NCBI GenBank assembly: GCA_031291615.1
Contig: JARLIS010000031.1
Span: 62,001-126,000, forward strand
Direction of reading: 5' to 3'
DNA length: 64,000 nucleotides
Origin: Parvibaculum sp.
Lineage (GTDB): Bacteria; Pseudomonadota; Alphaproteobacteria; Parvibaculales; Parvibaculaceae
Shown here: positions 1-10,287 of the stretch, in pieces
Layout: each line of letters begins with the position of its first letter
Position numbering within the stretch: position 1 is the first letter of the stretch
Notes under the pieces: generated by a model
The model's input: only the letters and a program-made list of their open reading frames with translations
Database searches by the model: none
What the model was told of the DNA's origin: nothing
Position numbers and translations under genes: made by a program

Positions 1-424
1 GCATGACCGCTATGTCGTCGTAGTGGAATGTGCGGGCGAGAAACTGCTTGGAAATTTCGCTGACGCAGAGAATGCGGGAAAAGCCGAGTTCGCGCGGCGT
101 CTGGCGCGGAACAACGCCGGTGCTGAAGAGGTTGTAGGGGTTCTGGCAAAAGAGCAGCTTCGTCGCGGCAGGCTGCTGTTTCAGGATTTCCACGAAAGGC
201 GGGTTCAGCGCCTCGGGGAAAATCAGAATGTCGTCGGGGGTGATCTTCACGCCGCGGTCGGAGATGACGGTGGCGGAGGTCTCCAGCCAGACCGGCGCGC
301 CGTCGGGCTGCCAGACGGCGGCGTCATAACCGCTTTCCTTCAGCAGCTCGGCGCAGCGATAGGCGATCTTGATGCCGCCGGTGATTTCCTGCCGAGAAAA
401 GAGATTGAGATAGATCACCCGCAT
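1..424 (-). CDS. Glycosyltransferase, 5' part only (runs off the window)
   Basis: The complement is open from an ATG at 424 to the window edge, giving 141 codons with no stop. It begins RVIYLNLFSRQEITGGIK, followed by a Rossmann-like alternation of strands and helices: AYRCAELLKESGYDAAVWQP, then a stretch ending DDILIFPEALNP, then LLFCQNPYNLF. This resembles the N-terminal acceptor-binding half of GT-B (family 1/4) glycosyltransferases, where a Gly-rich turn precedes a helix and is followed by 'what is the sender's position' strands. The donor-binding C-terminal half lies outside the window, so sugar and acceptor cannot be judged. A small membrane-protein gene lies 54 bases upstream on the same strand. 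The family call is by fold pattern, not by a decisive motif. Confidence 0.6.
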   Translation of the reverse strand, partial: MRVIYLNLFSRQEITGGIKIAYRCAELLKESGYDAAVWQPDGAPVWLETSATVISDRGVKITPDDILIFPEALNPPFVEILKQQPAATKLLFCQNPYNLFSTGVVPRQTPRELGFSRILCVSEISKQFLARTFHYDDIAVM

Positions 425-478
425 GGGATGGCGCGCTTTCCGCTATTCGTGCGCCCGTGCCGGCCGGGCTTTCCCGGC

Positions 479-712
479 CTAGCGAAGCCGCGGCTGCGGC
501 TCGACGCCGTAATAGCTTCGGAGATGCACAAGCATGATGATCGTGACGAACACGCAGAGGAATATCAACGGCGTCGGCGTGATGAAACGGACGCGGCCGA
601 ATTCTCTCGGCCTGCGTTCCAGCCAGGCAAAGAACCCGATTCCGACGATGCTCGCCGCGAGAATGGCCAGCGTCGCCCACAGAGGCAGGATGTCTTCCAT
701 CGTTCGGAACAC
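479..712 (-). CDS. Small two-helix membrane protein, unknown function
   Basis: A 77-residue protein starting MFRTMEDILPLW. Two hydrophobic segments (about residues 9-30 and 46-65) flank a short charged loop, LERRPREFGR, so it is predicted to be a hairpin in the inner membrane with a basic C-terminus. I do not recognise the family. It lies just upstream of the partial glycosyltransferase on the same strand and may be co-transcribed with it, since the gap is only 54 bases. An alternative start is the Met at residue 5. Short length and lack of a known motif limit confidence, although the hydrophobic pattern argues against a chance frame. Confidence 0.5.
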   Translation of the reverse strand: MFRTMEDILPLWATLAILAASIVGIGFFAWLERRPREFGRVRFITPTPLIFLCVFVTIIMLVHLRSYYGVEPQPRLR

Positions 713-1421
713 TTCTCAAAGCGAAGGGGTCAGATGATGGGCGGAGACTAGCGCCTCCTCGCCGGTCCGCAAGAGGGCGGCGGCAGGTTATTTCGTCCTT
801 TCGGGAGGGGCGCTTATTACATCAGTATACTGACTGGAAATGGGCGTTTTAGTTCTTCGCTGGGCGGACAATGCGATTCGCCCTGACCTTCGAGCCTTCA
901 GAGGGGCGTTCTGGGGGTGCGCCGAGGGGAGGTCGGCAAATAAAAATTTGCATGCCGGCCCACGCAAGTCTCCCGATAATTATCGTTCATAATATTTATC
1001 TCTACTATTTCACTGTACTACTCATGCGGTCATGACAGGTGTGGCCGGCGATCCGAAATCCGCCTCGTCGATCTCGTCGGATGGAGTCTACGGGTTGCTG
1101 TAAAAGCCCTATAGAAATTGATGAAATCTGTATTTATCTCAACTTGATTAGAGCCTTTTATGTAGGTCTTTCGGATAGTTGTGGCGGATGTTTGGCGAAA
1201 CCGAGGCGAGGCTCCGGACTCGTTAACCCTATTGATTCTCTCGACATTGCGCCGGTCCCGAAAGGCGACAAGTCCATGAAATCGCGTGTTTTTTAGTCCG
1301 CTGTGGCGCGGAAACCCATTGCGTGGACCGGGTTGGTTAATTCAGACTACGGAAGAGTGACCATGGCTGCCGACAAGGGCGGGCCGTGTCTTGCGCTATC
1401 GATGCCTTAGGGGGGCCAATC
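713..1421. other. Non-coding stretch upstream of the giant autotransporter
   Basis: About 700 bases between divergently oriented genes, markedly more AT-rich around 960-1180 than the flanks. I see no convincing gene here; the 85-codon open frame at 1039-1296 has no recognisable protein character. It must hold the promoters for the membrane protein on the left and the autotransporter on the right. The autotransporter ATG at 1422 has a G-rich Shine-Dalgarno-like run (AGGGGGG, from 1409). Confidence 0.6.
822..833. promoter_or_regulatory. Perfect 12-bp palindrome, possible operator
   Basis: TCAGTATACTGA is its own reverse complement. It lies about 110 bases upstream of the small membrane-protein start at 712, in the divergent intergenic region. 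Perfect short palindromes in this position are typical of repressor sites, but one occurrence proves nothing. Confidence 0.25.
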
Positions 1422-4400
1422 ATGGAAGCCAAAACCAATATCCGCCGTCTTCTTGCGGGGTCCTCTTTCGTTGCACTCCTGGCGGCCTCAAACCCGGCCA
1501 ACGCAGCCGGGTACGTCTATGGCGGCTTTAACCCTGGGCCGATCACGGTCAACACGAATTACGACTTCGTGGAAGTGACGGGGATCATCGATGGCGACCT
1601 GACGCTCAACTCGATCATTAACAATACGCTGGGCGATGCGGGCTTCGAGCTCAACGGCGGCTCGATCTACGGCAACGTCACCAATACGAACAAGATTACA
1701 GTGAGTTCGGCGACGACCACGCCCGCCGTCGGCATGCTGGCCCACCCCAACGGTTTCGATTTCATCACCGGCGACCTGTCGAATTCGGGTCACATGACGA
1801 TCACCGGCAAGGAAGCGGCTGCCGGCATTCTCGTCTATGGCACCGGCGTTTCGATCGGCGGCGACATTTCGAATTCCGGCGGCGGCAACGGCTTCGGTAT
1901 GAAGGTCAAGGCGAGCCATTCCGCGCAGTCGGGCACGGCGGTCGCGGCCGGCATTTTCGTCGATGTGCCGACGGTCTATGGCGACGTCACCAATTCGGGC
2001 TCGGTCAAGGTCAATGCTTCCGAGCTCTCTCATGTGCATCAGGCGGCCACGACGGACGCGTTTGCGCGGGGCAATGCGCTTGCCTACGCGACGGGCGTCG
2101 GCGTCGGCGGCCATAGCAGCTTCCAGGGCCTGACCACGCTCAGCCAGCCGAACATCATCGAAGGCTCGGTCGTCAATGAAGAAGGCGGTGTGATGCTCAT
2201 CAAGGCGCTCGCCGCCTCGACGCATACCGCTATCGCCAATGGCAGCGCGGCGGGATTCGGATTTGCGACTGCTTTTGCAGGCGGGACGGTCGATCATAAG
2301 AATGCAGAGGCATTTGCCTATGGCGTTTATGCGTCGGCGAACACCATTGTCGGAAGCGTCGGCAATAGCGGGACGATCGGCGTCATAGCGCTCGCGGACT
2401 CTTTCAACTCTGCGCAGGCGCATGGCCGCCACGGCACGTTCCCCAGCATCAATAACGGCAATGCCGTTGCGACGGCCAGCGGCCACGCCTATGCGACGGC
2501 GGCCGGCGCAGGCGCGAGCGCCGATCTTCTGGTCGGCGACGGTTTCGGCGGGATTTTCAACACCGGCATTCTCGGCGCCAAGGCCGGGGCGACGACCACC
2601 AACATTGCCAAGGCGGACACGAAGGCGGGAACCAACGCCTATGCGCGGGCATATGGTGCAGCGACCGCGCAGGCGACGGGCCTTTATGACGAGGTCAACA
2701 CGCTTCTCGGCAGCTTCGTCAACGGCCCGAATGGTGAAATTACCTCCTTCGCCACGGCGATCTCGCATAACACGGCGACGGTGACCGATCCGACACGCAG
2801 CTATCAGCACGCGACGGCGATTGCCTCCGGCGGAGCGAATGCGGAAGCCTTCGGTATGCGCGCGGGCTATGGCCCGTACCAGACCATCTTGGGCGGCATC
2901 GTCAGCAACGGCAGCATTCATGCCAGCGCGATGGGCAACAGCTACAACACGGCGACGGTCGATGTGAATGGCCCCGCCACGGCCAGGGCGCTTGGTACGG
3001 AAGACGGCTCCTATGCGACGGCGGTCGGCGTCGGCTTCGATGAATATGTCATCGGCGGAAACGGCGGCACGGGCATCAGCTATAGCGGCACGATCGACGC
3101 GCAAGCCATCGCCAATTCCGACAATCATGCAAAGGCGACGGGCACTTCGCTGGCGACGGCGGATGCGCGCGGTTACGCGGCAGCCTATGCGGCCGGCACT
3201 TCGGGATATGTCGAATATCTCCATGGCGGCTACCTGAACAAGGCGAATGTCGCGGTCACCGCTCTTGCGCAAGTCCATAACCAGGCGACGGCGATGGCGG
3301 GCACTTCGCTTGCTCATGCCAATGCACTCGAATACGGCTCGGCCTATGCGGGCGCCGTCGGGCTCAACCCGAACATCGAATTTATGATTGGCGATTTGGT
3401 CAACGGGACGGGCGGCAGCATCGCCGTGCACGCGACCGCGCATGTGGCCAACACCGCCAAGGCGACAGGCGGCACGGCAGGCGACGCCTATGCCGTCGCC
3501 TATGGCACGGCGCAGGCGCGCGCGGCGGGCATCCGCCTCGGTTCCTACGGCGCTCTGTCGGTTTCCGGCCTTATCTCCAATGAAGGCAATATCGACGTTA
3601 CCGCGTATGCGGGTGTGACGAACGCCGTCACCGCCACGGGCGGCCATGCGGCGACGGCCCTTGCCTATGACGGTATCAGAGCCTCCTATGCGACGGCCGT
3701 CGGCTTTGGGGCCGCGATCGACTCCCTGGGCGGCGGTTTCTCGAATTCGGGCGACATCAGGGCGGTCGCCTCGGTAAACCCGGTCGACCATGCCGAGGCT
3801 TACGGCGGCACCAAGGCGCATGCCTTGGCCGAAGGCGCAGGCTTCGCGAATGCGAGCGGCATCAGCCTCGCTTTCAATCCGAGCCACACCGTCTACGGCA
3901 ATATCGAGAATAGCGGCCACATCGACGCGGCGGCGTTTGCGAGCGGCGGAAACTACGCCCAGGCCAGCGCGACAAATGGTTACGCGGGGGCCAGCGTTGC
4001 CGGCCATGTGGTGGCGAATGCCGCCGGCATGAACATCGGCGGCGGCATCTTCCTCGATGGCGTCAACAATCACGGATCCATCACGGCGGTCGCCGTGGCC
4101 GGCAGCTTCAACGGCGGCGTGCTGGGCGATCTTTTCCAGCCGGCTTCGATCAGTTCGCTGGACGCCAATTCGTTCTCGTCGCTCACGGGCCTGTCGTTCG
4201 CGCATGCAGGCCAGGGCGGCGCTTTTGCGACGGGCACGTCGCTCGCCGGCGCCTATGCGCAGGGTTATGCAGGCGCGCATGCCGAGGGCGTCAGCGTTAG
4301 CGCCAATTCGGTCAGCGGCGGCATCGGCAATGACGGGAATGTCAGCGTGCTCGCAGCCGCGATCACAACCAATCAGGCGCACGCCCTGGATTCGGGTTAT

Positions 4401-7400
4401 GGCCTTGCCTATGCCTATGCTGGCGGCGTCGGCGCCTACGCACATGGAACCGGAATCTCGGTCGGCGTTTCGACGGTCAGCGGCGGCATCAGCAACAGCT
4501 CCTATGTCGGCGTCGCGGCCCTTGCCGGTTCGATCAATGTCGCGAATGCGGCGGGCACCTCGCTCGGCCTTCACGGCACGATCAACGCGCGTGCTTTCGC
4601 CCTTGGCAATGCCTATGCCGATGGCGTCGGAATCGGCGCGGCGGGAAGCACGCTGGGCGGTGGCTTCACGAATAGCGGCAATATCGGCGTGATCGCAGGG
4701 GCTTTGGCCTATAACAGTGCCGAGGCGCTGTCGTCGAACGGCTATGCGGGTGCCTATGCAGGCAATCCCAATGGCGTCTATGCAAGTGGCTCGGGCATCA
4801 GCCTCGGCTACAGCACAGTCAATGGGTCCGTCCAGAACAGCGGCGATATTTTCACGATCGGCGCGGCGCTGTCCTTCAACAAGGCCGTTGCATCCGGAAC
4901 GTCTATCGGTGCGGCGCATTCCGGCCTTGCCCGCGCCTTCGGCAATGTCAACGCCAACGCCTCCGGCCTTTACGTATCCGTGCATAGCGCGACGGGCGAA
5001 ATCAGCAACACGGGCAGCATCACCGCCATCGGTGTGGCGCTCGCGCATAACAGCGCCAGCGCGAATGCCGATTATGCCTCGGCCTATGCCAACCTGTGGA
5101 ATGCCCAAGCTCAGGCCATCGGGTTCGATGTCGATGCCGGCACTGCCGATAGCGGCATTTCCAACAGCAACGACATCAATGCCTATGCGGTCGCCGGTAC
5201 TGTTGACGCCGGTCTGGCGGGCATTCTGGGCGTCGCCGTTCCCAATTTCGGCAACACGGCGTCGGCCTATGGCTATACATACGCCTATGCCTATGCGAAC
5301 GGCCATGCGCATGCCAATGCGAAGGGCATCGACATTTACGGGAATACGATCGGATATCTCCCGGCCTCGAGCTACAGCGTCGATAACAGCGGCGACATTC
5401 ACGCAGGCGCTGTCGCCGGGCTTCACAACATCGCCAATGCGACCGCGCAGTACAACGTCGCCTATGCCTATGCGGTCGGCTACGGCGTCGACGCGCAGGC
5501 TGTTGGCATCGACGTCAATGGTCTGACGATCGCTGGCGGCATCCACAATAGCGGGCAGATTTCGGTCAGTGCAGCGGGTAACACGGTGAACACCGCGAAT
5601 GCGATCGCCACGGGCGGCGGGTTCGCGACTGCGGTCGGTTCGGCCGTCGCGGCCGCTTACGGCATCCGGATCGGCGAAAACAACGCGCCATCGGTCGGCG
5701 GCAGCATCGTCAATGACGGTTCGCTGATCAATGTGGGCGCGACCGCGAAAACGACCAATGTGGCGACGGCCCAGGCGGGCTACGCCACGGCCTATGCAGG
5801 CGATATCTGGCGCAACGACCATGACTACAAGGCCGTTTACGCGGGCGCCTATGCGAATGCGACGGGCATCAGCGCGCATGTCTCGACGCTGGGCGGCAGC
5901 TTCACCAATAACGGCGCCATCCAGGCGCTCGCTTCGGCGAACTCGGTCAACAGCGCGCATGCGACGGGCGACACCTACGCCTATGGCTATGCTTACGCCA
6001 TCGCCCAGGCAACGGCGCTGGGCATTCGCCTCAACGCGACCTCCATCGGCGGCGGCGTAACCAATAACGGCTCTCTCTACATAAAGTCGACCGTCGACAG
6101 CACCGCGAACGTCACGTCGAAGGCGACCGGAGACAGCTACGGATTCGGCTACGCTTCTGCGGATGCCCAAGGAGGTCAGGCGGAGGCTTCGGCGATCGGC
6201 TACGATCTCAACGTCGGTACGCTCGCCGGCGGCTTCATGAACACGACGGGCGGCAGCATGTCCGTCCATGCGACGGCCCTGCAGCACGTCAAGGCGCAGT
6301 CGACGGGCGAGACCTTCGCCTTTGCCAGCGCCTCGGGCGCGGCAAGGGCCGATGCTTACGGCCTCGACCTCTGGGCGACCACTCTTGTCGGCAATTTCGT
6401 CAACGACGGCGCCATCACGGCCGTTGCGCATGGTTCGGCGGTCGCTTCGGCGCTGGCGCATAGCAACAGCGGTTATGCAGGCGCCTATGCCGAGGTGGAA
6501 ACGGCCGAGGCCTATGCGTCGGGCATCTATGTCAACTTCAATTCGCTGATGGGCGGCTATACGAATAACGGCACCATCATCGCGAAGGCGACCGCCGACG
6601 CCAAGGTGGTCAGTTCCGCCGTCGGCGCAGGCGCGCTGGCATCGGCGGAAGGTGTTGCCGAGGCCGGAGCCGTCGGCATCGGCTTCTACACGGACTCGAT
6701 GGCGGGCAGCTTCGTCAACAATGCGACGGTCTGGGCAACCGGGCTGGCCCATGCGGACAATCAGGCGATCGCCAAGGGCTCGACCGGTTACGGCTATGCC
6801 TATGCGTCCGAAGGCGAGCCGTCCGAGACCCAGGCCAGCGCCTATGCCACCGGCATCACCGCCTATATCAACGGCACGCTCAAGGGCGATTTCTCCAATA
6901 ACGGCGCAATCCATGCGAACGCTCGGGCGACGTCACTGGTGAAAGCCACCGCGACGGGCATCAGCAGCTATGGAACGGCCTATAGCAACGCCTATGCCCG
7001 CGCCATCGGCGTCGATCTCGACGGCAATGGGAACGCCCAGGTGTCGAGCTATGGCGGGCATGTCAGCAACAGCTCGTCGATCCATGCTCTTGCAGTCGCC
7101 CTTGCCTCAGCAACGGTTGCCGCGATGAGCGGCTTTGCCGCGGCGTCGGCGAATGCGCGCGCCACGGGCTTCAAGATCCACGGTATCGAGAATGTCTACG
7201 GCGATGTGTTGAACACAGGCGTCAGCCTCACGCCGGCGATCATCTCGGCCGAGGCCTATGCGACGGCCAAGGCGCATAGCGCAAATGCGGGGGTCGATCT
7301 GACCGCATATGCGAATGCCGAGGCTGTCGGCCTAGCCGTCTCGCTTTCGGGCTCGCTTGCCGGGTCGTTCCAGAATTCCGGCACGATCAGAGGCCATGCG

Positions 7401-10181
7401 GTCGCCAACGCCGTCGGCACCTATGCGGATGCTCACGCCTATGCGACGGGTGTTTCGATCAGCACCGCCCAGAGCATCGGCGGCGGTATCCTGAACAGCG
7501 GTACCATCGAGGGTACGGCCGCCGCGCATGCCGTGGCCACAAGTCACGGCAATGGCTATGGCTATGCTTACGCCCTCGGCCTGACCGTCGATGTCGGCGC
7601 CACCGGCATCAAGGGCGGCATTTCGAACACGGGCTCGATCCTCGCCAATGCGATTGTCGATGTGACCGCCGACTTCCATACGGATCCGGGTATGGCCTTC
7701 GCGACGGCCCTGCTTGTACGGGTTAACGGGGATGTGATCGGCAGCGGCTCGACGAGCCTCTACAACAGCGGCGTCATCAAGGCCGTCGCCAGCGATCCGG
7801 CCCATGCCTATGCAAAGGGCGTCGTTCTCCAGAGCGGTTCCTATGCCGGAAATCTCTCCAACGTCGGCACCTTCAGCACCGAAGACGGCGTCTTCCGCTC
7901 CTGGACGCGCGGCGTCATCGAGGCGGATGCCCATGCAACGGTTGCGGGCGACGCCGCGGCGACGGCGCTGCTGCTCGAGAACTTCTCGAGCGGCGCGGCG
8001 AGCTTCAGCGGCGCACTTGAGAATAGCGGCCTGATCAAGGCGAGGGCCGTCTCCGAAGAAGGCGAGGCGAACGCAACCGCGATCAAACTCGCCAATGGCG
8101 CCTATTTCAACGGCGGCATCGTCAATACGGGCGTGATCTCGGCTCAGGCGACGGGCACCAGCAGCTCAACAGCCGTGGCCATCAACGCCGACCAGGCCGG
8201 CAAGGGCATGGTCATCCAGCAGATCGGCCAGCTCGATCCGTCGGACAAGGTCGTCGGCGGCATCTTCGGCGAGATCAGGACGAATAACGGCTACAACGAC
8301 CAGATCGAGTGGAGCGGCGGCCAGATCGTCGGCGACATTCACGGCGACACCGGCGACTCGCTGACGGTCTTCGGCGGCCTCGGCTACAAGACGCATGGCG
8401 ACTACCACTTCGTCTACAACAACAACATCAACGCTACGTCGAGCGACGTATTCGACGGACAGCGGTTCGGCGTGGTGAATGTCAACGACACCCTGCATGC
8501 CGGCACCGCCGTTTCTCTTGAGGTCAGCGGGAACCTTTATCTCGGCGCCCTCAACGTGAACCATAACGGCACGCTGGTCGTCGACTCGCTCACGACGAAG
8601 ATCGATACGACCACGCTGGATGTGGCGGGCGGCAGCAATGTCGGCGGCATCACCTGGAACCTGAACAACGTCCTCGTGGCCAATCAGGGTCAACCGATCA
8701 TCGCGGCCGGGACGGTGGATATCGGCGCCTCGGCGAAGACCGTCGCGCATATGGCGTCGAACGGTCTCTACAAGAAGAACAACGACTACTATGCGATCGG
8801 CGTCGGCAATTACGGAACCGATTTCACCGGAACGTTCGGCACCTTGCAGAACGATTTCAGCACCCTCTACACGGTCACCGATCAGTATGTGACCTCGGGT
8901 TCGGAGCAGGGCTATCACATCAACGTCACCCGAATTTCCTTCTCGGATATTCCGGGCATCACGACGGACGGCACCAACTTCGGCAATTATCTCGACCAGA
9001 TCGTCGATTATCTGAGCGAGAACGATCCGAACGGACCTCTTGCGACGCTTCTCAGCCAGATCCTGACCGGCAACCCGGCGGATTATGCGCACGGCGTCAA
9101 CGAGCTGTCCGGGCATCAGAATGCCGACATGCTGCTGGCGGCGCTGGGCAATCCGAGTCAGTTGATGGATATCATCTTCGGACAGCTTGGCGGCACGGGC
9201 TTCGGCGGCTCGGTCTTCACGGACCTCGGCACGTCTATTCAGGTTGCCAACAACTCGGTATCGGCCGCGGCAACCGATGGAGGCACGCCGTCCTCGCTGG
9301 TCGGTGCGAACGCAGGTTCGTCGCCGGTTGAGAAGCAGATTTCCGTCTGGGCACGCGCCTTCGGAAACTGGGCATCGCTCGACCGTAATGCCGGCATCGG
9401 CGCCGCGGGCTTCACCAGCAATGGCGGCGGCGCGGTCATCGGCGGCGACTACAAGGTCAACGACAACTTCAAGGCCGGTCTTGCGGGCGGTTACCAGAGA
9501 GACAATGTGGACTTCCATGGTGCCGGTAAATCCGACATCACGACATGGAGCCTCAGCGCCTATGCAAGGGGTGAGCAGGGTCCGCTCTATGTGAACGGCC
9601 TCCTTGGCTATGCCTACCAGGATTACAGCCTGGATCGGTATTACCAGCCGATCGTTCCCGGCACGGTCTACACCGCCCATCGCAGCCCGAGCGGCGGCGC
9701 CTATTATGCCGGCGCCGAAGTGGGCTACGACTACGATCTCGGCAGCCAAGCCAAGCTCGAGCCCTTCCTCGGCTTCCTCTACAGCCACACGAAGGTGGAT
9801 GGGTCGACCGAAACCGGCTCCGGCCCGGCCAATCTCACGGTCTCGGATCAGTCGGCGAACAGTGCGTCGTCGCGGCTCGGATTGCGGTGGAGCCAGACCT
9901 TCGGTTCGGCCGGATCGTCCACCTGGACGCCGATGCTGGAACTGGGCTGGAAGCATGAGTTCGCGGACTCGAACCCGTCCACGACGGCGGCGCTTGCGGG
10001 CATCCCGGGAGCCAGCTTCACGGTTCAGGGAGCCGGCGTGCCGAAAGACTCGGCCATTGTCGGGGCTGGCCTGACGATGAAGTTGTCGGACGCGCTTGAC
10101 GGCACGGTCCAGTACAATGGCGACTTCAGCGACAAGTACACGGACAGCACGGCATCGCTGATGTTGCGCCTGAAGTTCTGA
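1422..10181 (+). CDS. Giant type Va autotransporter with repetitive Ala/Gly/Asn-rich passenger
   Basis: A 2919-residue secreted protein. Residues 1-28 form a signal peptide: basic RR near residue 8, a hydrophobic core, and cleavage predicted after NPANA. The passenger (about 29 to 2600) is built of some 40 imperfect units of 50-70 residues, each with a G-G/S-x-x-N-S/N-G-x-I core followed by Ala-rich alternating stretches such as AYAYAYA; this looks like a beta-solenoid. Residues from about 2637 to the end form an autotransporter beta-domain starting near ISVWARAFGNW and ending MLRLKF, with the terminal Phe expected for BAM insertion. Mature protein has no Cys. The start at 1422 is chosen over a GTG at 1386 for its Shine-Dalgarno and signal peptide. 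A terminator follows. Likely an adhesin or surface-layer protein; no protease or esterase motif was seen. Confidence 0.9.
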   Translation: MEAKTNIRRLLAGSSFVALLAASNPANAAGYVYGGFNPGPITVNTNYDFVEVTGIIDGDLTLNSIINNTLGDAGFELNGGSIYGNVTNTNKITVSSATTTPAVGMLAHPNGFDFITGDLSNSGHMTITGKEAAAGILVYGTGVSIGGDISNSGGGNGFGMKVKASHSAQSGTAVAAGIFVDVPTVYGDVTNSGSVKVNASELSHVHQAATTDAFARGNALAYATGVGVGGHSSFQGLTTLSQPNIIEGSVVNEEGGVMLIKALAASTHTAIANGSAAGFGFATAFAGGTVDHKNAEAFAYGVYASANTIVGSVGNSGTIGVIALADSFNSAQAHGRHGTFPSINNGNAVATASGHAYATAAGAGASADLLVGDGFGGIFNTGILGAKAGATTTNIAKADTKAGTNAYARAYGAATAQATGLYDEVNTLLGSFVNGPNGEITSFATAISHNTATVTDPTRSYQHATAIASGGANAEAFGMRAGYGPYQTILGGIVSNGSIHASAMGNSYNTATVDVNGPATARALGTEDGSYATAVGVGFDEYVIGGNGGTGISYSGTIDAQAIANSDNHAKATGTSLATADARGYAAAYAAGTSGYVEYLHGGYLNKANVAVTALAQVHNQATAMAGTSLAHANALEYGSAYAGAVGLNPNIEFMIGDLVNGTGGSIAVHATAHVANTAKATGGTAGDAYAVAYGTAQARAAGIRLGSYGALSVSGLISNEGNIDVTAYAGVTNAVTATGGHAATALAYDGIRASYATAVGFGAAIDSLGGGFSNSGDIRAVASVNPVDHAEAYGGTKAHALAEGAGFANASGISLAFNPSHTVYGNIENSGHIDAAAFASGGNYAQASATNGYAGASVAGHVVANAAGMNIGGGIFLDGVNNHGSITAVAVAGSFNGGVLGDLFQPASISSLDANSFSSLTGLSFAHAGQGGAFATGTSLAGAYAQGYAGAHAEGVSVSANSVSGGIGNDGNVSVLAAAITTNQAHALDSGYGLAYAYAGGVGAYAHGTGISVGVSTVSGGISNSSYVGVAALAGSINVANAAGTSLGLHGTINARAFALGNAYADGVGIGAAGSTLGGGFTNSGNIGVIAGALAYNSAEALSSNGYAGAYAGNPNGVYASGSGISLGYSTVNGSVQNSGDIFTIGAALSFNKAVASGTSIGAAHSGLARAFGNVNANASGLYVSVHSATGEISNTGSITAIGVALAHNSASANADYASAYANLWNAQAQAIGFDVDAGTADSGISNSNDINAYAVAGTVDAGLAGILGVAVPNFGNTASAYGYTYAYAYANGHAHANAKGIDIYGNTIGYLPASSYSVDNSGDIHAGAVAGLHNIANATAQYNVAYAYAVGYGVDAQAVGIDVNGLTIAGGIHNSGQISVSAAGNTVNTANAIATGGGFATAVGSAVAAAYGIRIGENNAPSVGGSIVNDGSLINVGATAKTTNVATAQAGYATAYAGDIWRNDHDYKAVYAGAYANATGISAHVSTLGGSFTNNGAIQALASANSVNSAHATGDTYAYGYAYAIAQATALGIRLNATSIGGGVTNNGSLYIKSTVDSTANVTSKATGDSYGFGYASADAQGGQAEASAIGYDLNVGTLAGGFMNTTGGSMSVHATALQHVKAQSTGETFAFASASGAARADAYGLDLWATTLVGNFVNDGAITAVAHGSAVASALAHSNSGYAGAYAEVETAEAYASGIYVNFNSLMGGYTNNGTIIAKATADAKVVSSAVGAGALASAEGVAEAGAVGIGFYTDSMAGSFVNNATVWATGLAHADNQAIAKGSTGYGYAYASEGEPSETQASAYATGITAYINGTLKGDFSNNGAIHANARATSLVKATATGISSYGTAYSNAYARAIGVDLDGNGNAQVSSYGGHVSNSSSIHALAVALASATVAAMSGFAAASANARATGFKIHGIENVYGDVLNTGVSLTPAIISAEAYATAKAHSANAGVDLTAYANAEAVGLAVSLSGSLAGSFQNSGTIRGHAVANAVGTYADAHAYATGVSISTAQSIGGGILNSGTIEGTAAAHAVATSHGNGYGYAYALGLTVDVGATGIKGGISNTGSILANAIVDVTADFHTDPGMAFATALLVRVNGDVIGSGSTSLYNSGVIKAVASDPAHAYAKGVVLQSGSYAGNLSNVGTFSTEDGVFRSWTRGVIEADAHATVAGDAAATALLLENFSSGAASFSGALENSGLIKARAVSEEGEANATAIKLANGAYFNGGIVNTGVISAQATGTSSSTAVAINADQAGKGMVIQQIGQLDPSDKVVGGIFGEIRTNNGYNDQIEWSGGQIVGDIHGDTGDSLTVFGGLGYKTHGDYHFVYNNNINATSSDVFDGQRFGVVNVNDTLHAGTAVSLEVSGNLYLGALNVNHNGTLVVDSLTTKIDTTTLDVAGGSNVGGITWNLNNVLVANQGQPIIAAGTVDIGASAKTVAHMASNGLYKKNNDYYAIGVGNYGTDFTGTFGTLQNDFSTLYTVTDQYVTSGSEQGYHINVTRISFSDIPGITTDGTNFGNYLDQIVDYLSENDPNGPLATLLSQILTGNPADYAHGVNELSGHQNADMLLAALGNPSQLMDIIFGQLGGTGFGGSVFTDLGTSIQVANNSVSAAATDGGTPSSLVGANAGSSPVEKQISVWARAFGNWASLDRNAGIGAAGFTSNGGGAVIGGDYKVNDNFKAGLAGGYQRDNVDFHGAGKSDITTWSLSAYARGEQGPLYVNGLLGYAYQDYSLDRYYQPIVPGTVYTAHRSPSGGAYYAGAEVGYDYDLGSQAKLEPFLGFLYSHTKVDGSTETGSGPANLTVSDQSANSASSRLGLRWSQTFGSAGSSTWTPMLELGWKHEFADSNPSTTAALAGIPGASFTVQGAGVPKDSAIVGAGLTMKLSDALDGTVQYNGDFSDKYTDSTASLMLRLKF
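1650..8150 (+). repeat. About 40 imperfect protein-level repeats in the autotransporter passenger
   Basis: Counting the G-x-x-x-N-[STN]-G-x-[IVL] cores by eye gives 41 units, from GNVTNTNKI near 1675 to GGIVNTGVI near 8120. The DNA is degenerate but reuses words such as gcctatgcg and gcgacggcg, so it is a repetitive region prone to misassembly and unequal recombination. Spacing between cores varies from about 45 to 75 residues. Confidence 0.8.
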
Positions 10182-10215
10182 ACAGGCGGCTGATGCCCCT
10201 GATCGAGCAAATGTG

Positions 10216-10247
10216 GAGCGGCAGAGAAAATCTGCCGCTCCTTTTTG
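10216..10247 (+). terminator. Rho-independent terminator after the autotransporter
   Basis: A perfect 10-bp stem (GAGCGGCAGA with TCTGCCGCTC) around a GAAAA loop is followed by CTTTTTG. It starts 35 bases past the autotransporter stop and separates that gene transcriptionally from the TPR genes that follow. Confidence 0.9.
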
Positions 10248-10287
10248 TAAGCGGCTATACTTTCCCGAGTTGACAGAGAGTGAGCGA

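Noticed and set aside
23..751. A 242-codon plus-strand frame at the left edge
   Set aside because: The complement encodes a better glycosyltransferase-like N-terminus and a two-helix membrane protein; the plus-strand translation is charged, low in hydrophobics and shows no family.
1039..1296. An 85-codon frame before the autotransporter
   Set aside because: No clear ribosome-binding site and no protein-like pattern in an AT-rich promoter region.
1488..6914. An open frame of 1808 codons antisense to the autotransporter
   Set aside because: Its composition is a mirror of the repetitive Ala/Gly-rich sense code (very rich in Arg, Asp and Ala) and it has no domain or start signal. GC bias at the third sense position removes stops from this antisense frame.
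8166..9956. A 596-codon antisense frame over the autotransporter C-terminus
   Set aside because: It lies over the beta-barrel domain, which is clearly real on the plus strand, and its protein lacks any recognisable fold.
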